Below are positions 63,326 to 64,000 of a DNA stretch of 64,000 bases, piece by piece; the stretch's first letter is position 1, and every line of letters starts with the position of its first letter. The stretch is taken from contig NZ_CP075583.1 in NCBI RefSeq assembly GCF_023509035.1, forward strand, positions 372,001 through 436,000. Reading direction: 5' to 3'. The position numbers and the translations under genes were made by a program. This DNA comes from Janthinobacterium lividum. GTDB lineage: Bacteria > Pseudomonadota > Gammaproteobacteria > Burkholderiales > Burkholderiaceae_D. Below the pieces are notes generated by a model. It ran no database searches. It saw only the letters and a list, made by a program, of their open reading frames with translations, and was not told the DNA's origin.

Positions 63326-63883
63326 TCAAGCCAGATGCACTTCCGCCACCCAGCCGCGGTTGGCGGCCGGCGCCTTCGGCTTGGGTGCGATGCCACTGCT
63401 TTTTTCCGCATCGAGGATGATGTTGCGCATGCTGTCGCTGGCGGCCGGCCCTGGCGCGAAGGCGTAATACTCGTCATTGATGGGCAGGCCCGTCGTGGCG
63501 TCGACCAGCACCGGATCGGCGGCCAGGCCCGTATCACGGCTGGCAATGACGAGGCTGGCGCCTTCCGGCGCGAAGTTTTCATTGCCCCAGGCAATAAACG
63601 CCAGCAAGACGGGCTTGAAGGCGCGGCCGGACTTGGTCAGCACATAGTCGTAGCGGGGCGGCTTGGCGCAATACAGGCGGCGCGTCATCAAGCCCCCGTC
63701 CACCAGGTCGGCCAGGCGGCGCGTCAGGATGGTGGGCGCGATCTTGAGGCTTTTTTCAAATTCGTCGAAACGCGTCTTGCCATAAAACGCTTCGCGCAGA
63801 ATGAGGATGCTCCACCATTCACCCACCTTGCCCAGGCTGCGTGCAATCGGGCAGGGCAAATTATTAAAGTTGGTATGTTTCAT
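63326..63883 (-). CDS. HxlR family transcriptional regulator
   Basis: A protein of 185 residues. The ATG at 63881-63883 has GAGGAG 6 nt upstream; an ATG two codons earlier would leave no spacing. The winged-helix domain (PCPIARSLGKVGEWWSILIL, RFDEFEKSLKIAPTILTRRL, RYDYVLTKSGRAF) is typical of HxlR. The C-terminal ~75 residues form an extension seen in longer HxlR proteins. HxlR regulators often control divergent oxidoreductase genes, which here would lie beyond the window. Confidence 0.92.
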   Translation of the reverse strand: MKHTNFNNLPCPIARSLGKVGEWWSILILREAFYGKTRFDEFEKSLKIAPTILTRRLADLVDGGLMTRRLYCAKPPRYDYVLTKSGRAFKPVLLAFIAWGNENFAPEGASLVIASRDTGLAADPVLVDATTGLPINDEYYAFAPGPAASDSMRNIILDAEKSSGIAPKPKAPAANRGWVAEVHLA

Positions 63884-63925
63884 GACCATCTCCTCACGTT
63901 GATTCAACACAACAATCGAAAATAT

Positions 63926-63955
63926 TTCAGTTCCAACACGTTCAGTTGCAACACG
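63926..63955. promoter_or_regulatory. Tandem 15-bp direct repeat upstream of the HxlR gene
   Basis: TTCAGTTCCAACACG (63926-63940) is directly followed by TTCAGTTGCAACACG (63941-63955), with one mismatch. It lies 43-72 bp before the HxlR start. This is a plausible operator for the HxlR protein or its divergent target beyond the window edge. Confidence 0.5.
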
Positions 63956-64000
63956 GACACTTAGTTACTATCACTTTGCAAGTGACATTGACACCACGGG

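Noticed and set aside
63268-63420. Small plus-strand frame beginning MPPCPLC, reminiscent of a zinc ribbon
   Set aside because: It overlaps the 3' part of the HxlR gene antisense, loses any Cys pattern after the first residues and ends in low-complexity sequence.

Overview
This is a GC-rich (roughly 63-65% by eye), densely coded window that reads as a betaproteobacterial chromosome, most likely Oxalobacteraceae (Janthinobacterium / Massilia / Duganella type). The clues are a PhaM-like PHA-granule protein, a PEP-CTERM protein, a czcICBA metal-efflux operon, tandem DUF3108 proteins, DUF3016, and betaproteobacterial MocR and GlxA-type regulators. No rRNA, tRNA, CRISPR array, phage or insertion sequence was recognised.

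Layout. 1-11 kb: SRPBCC protein (cut by the window edge), dienelactone hydrolase, a large secreted MshQ-like DUF6701 protein, a GlxA-type regulator, glutathione-dependent formaldehyde dehydrogenase, a sorbosone-dehydrogenase-like lipoprotein, a thioesterase and a periplasmic solute-binding protein. 11-16.4 kb: an HD-GYP response regulator facing a GAF histidine kinase, then a MORN-repeat/C13 peptidase fusion. 16.4-22.6 kb: czcI-czcC-czcB-czcA. 23-30.7 kb: a PEP-CTERM protein, a CHASE/GGDEF diguanylate cyclase, an AraC regulator, a fatty-acid-hydroxylase-family membrane enzyme and queC. 30.8-37.3 kb: tamA-tamB. 37.4-41.1 kb: small proteins, a DUF4424 protein and a nucleotidyltransferase. 41.1-46.0 kb: a three-gene SMC/kleisin/kite (MksBEF-like) operon. 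46.2-51.8 kb: two DUF3108 proteins, phaM, and a response-regulator-TPR/histidine-kinase pair. 51.9-56.5 kb: a family 2A encapsulin locus with rhodanese, serine acetyltransferase, XRE regulator, shell and cysteine-desulfurase cargo. 56.7-64 kb: a MnmC-like oxidoreductase coupled to tag, MocR diverging from osmC-paiB, an AEC transporter, a CHRD lipoprotein and an HxlR regulator.

The two most interesting systems are the sulfur-linked encapsulin operon and the SMC operon. In the encapsulin operon, serine acetylation, sulfur-transfer enzymes and a protein compartment sit together. The SMC operon resembles MksBEF/Wadjet but has no JetD-type nuclease beside it.

Data quality. At least four genes (sorbosone dehydrogenase, HD-GYP regulator, czcI, czcC) are each split by a single-base indel; three of the four lie in a G or T homopolymer. 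A fifth gene, the SMC ATPase, carries what looks like a compensated pair of indels. The clustering favours sequence error over real gene decay, so these loci are listed as genes with the indel noted.
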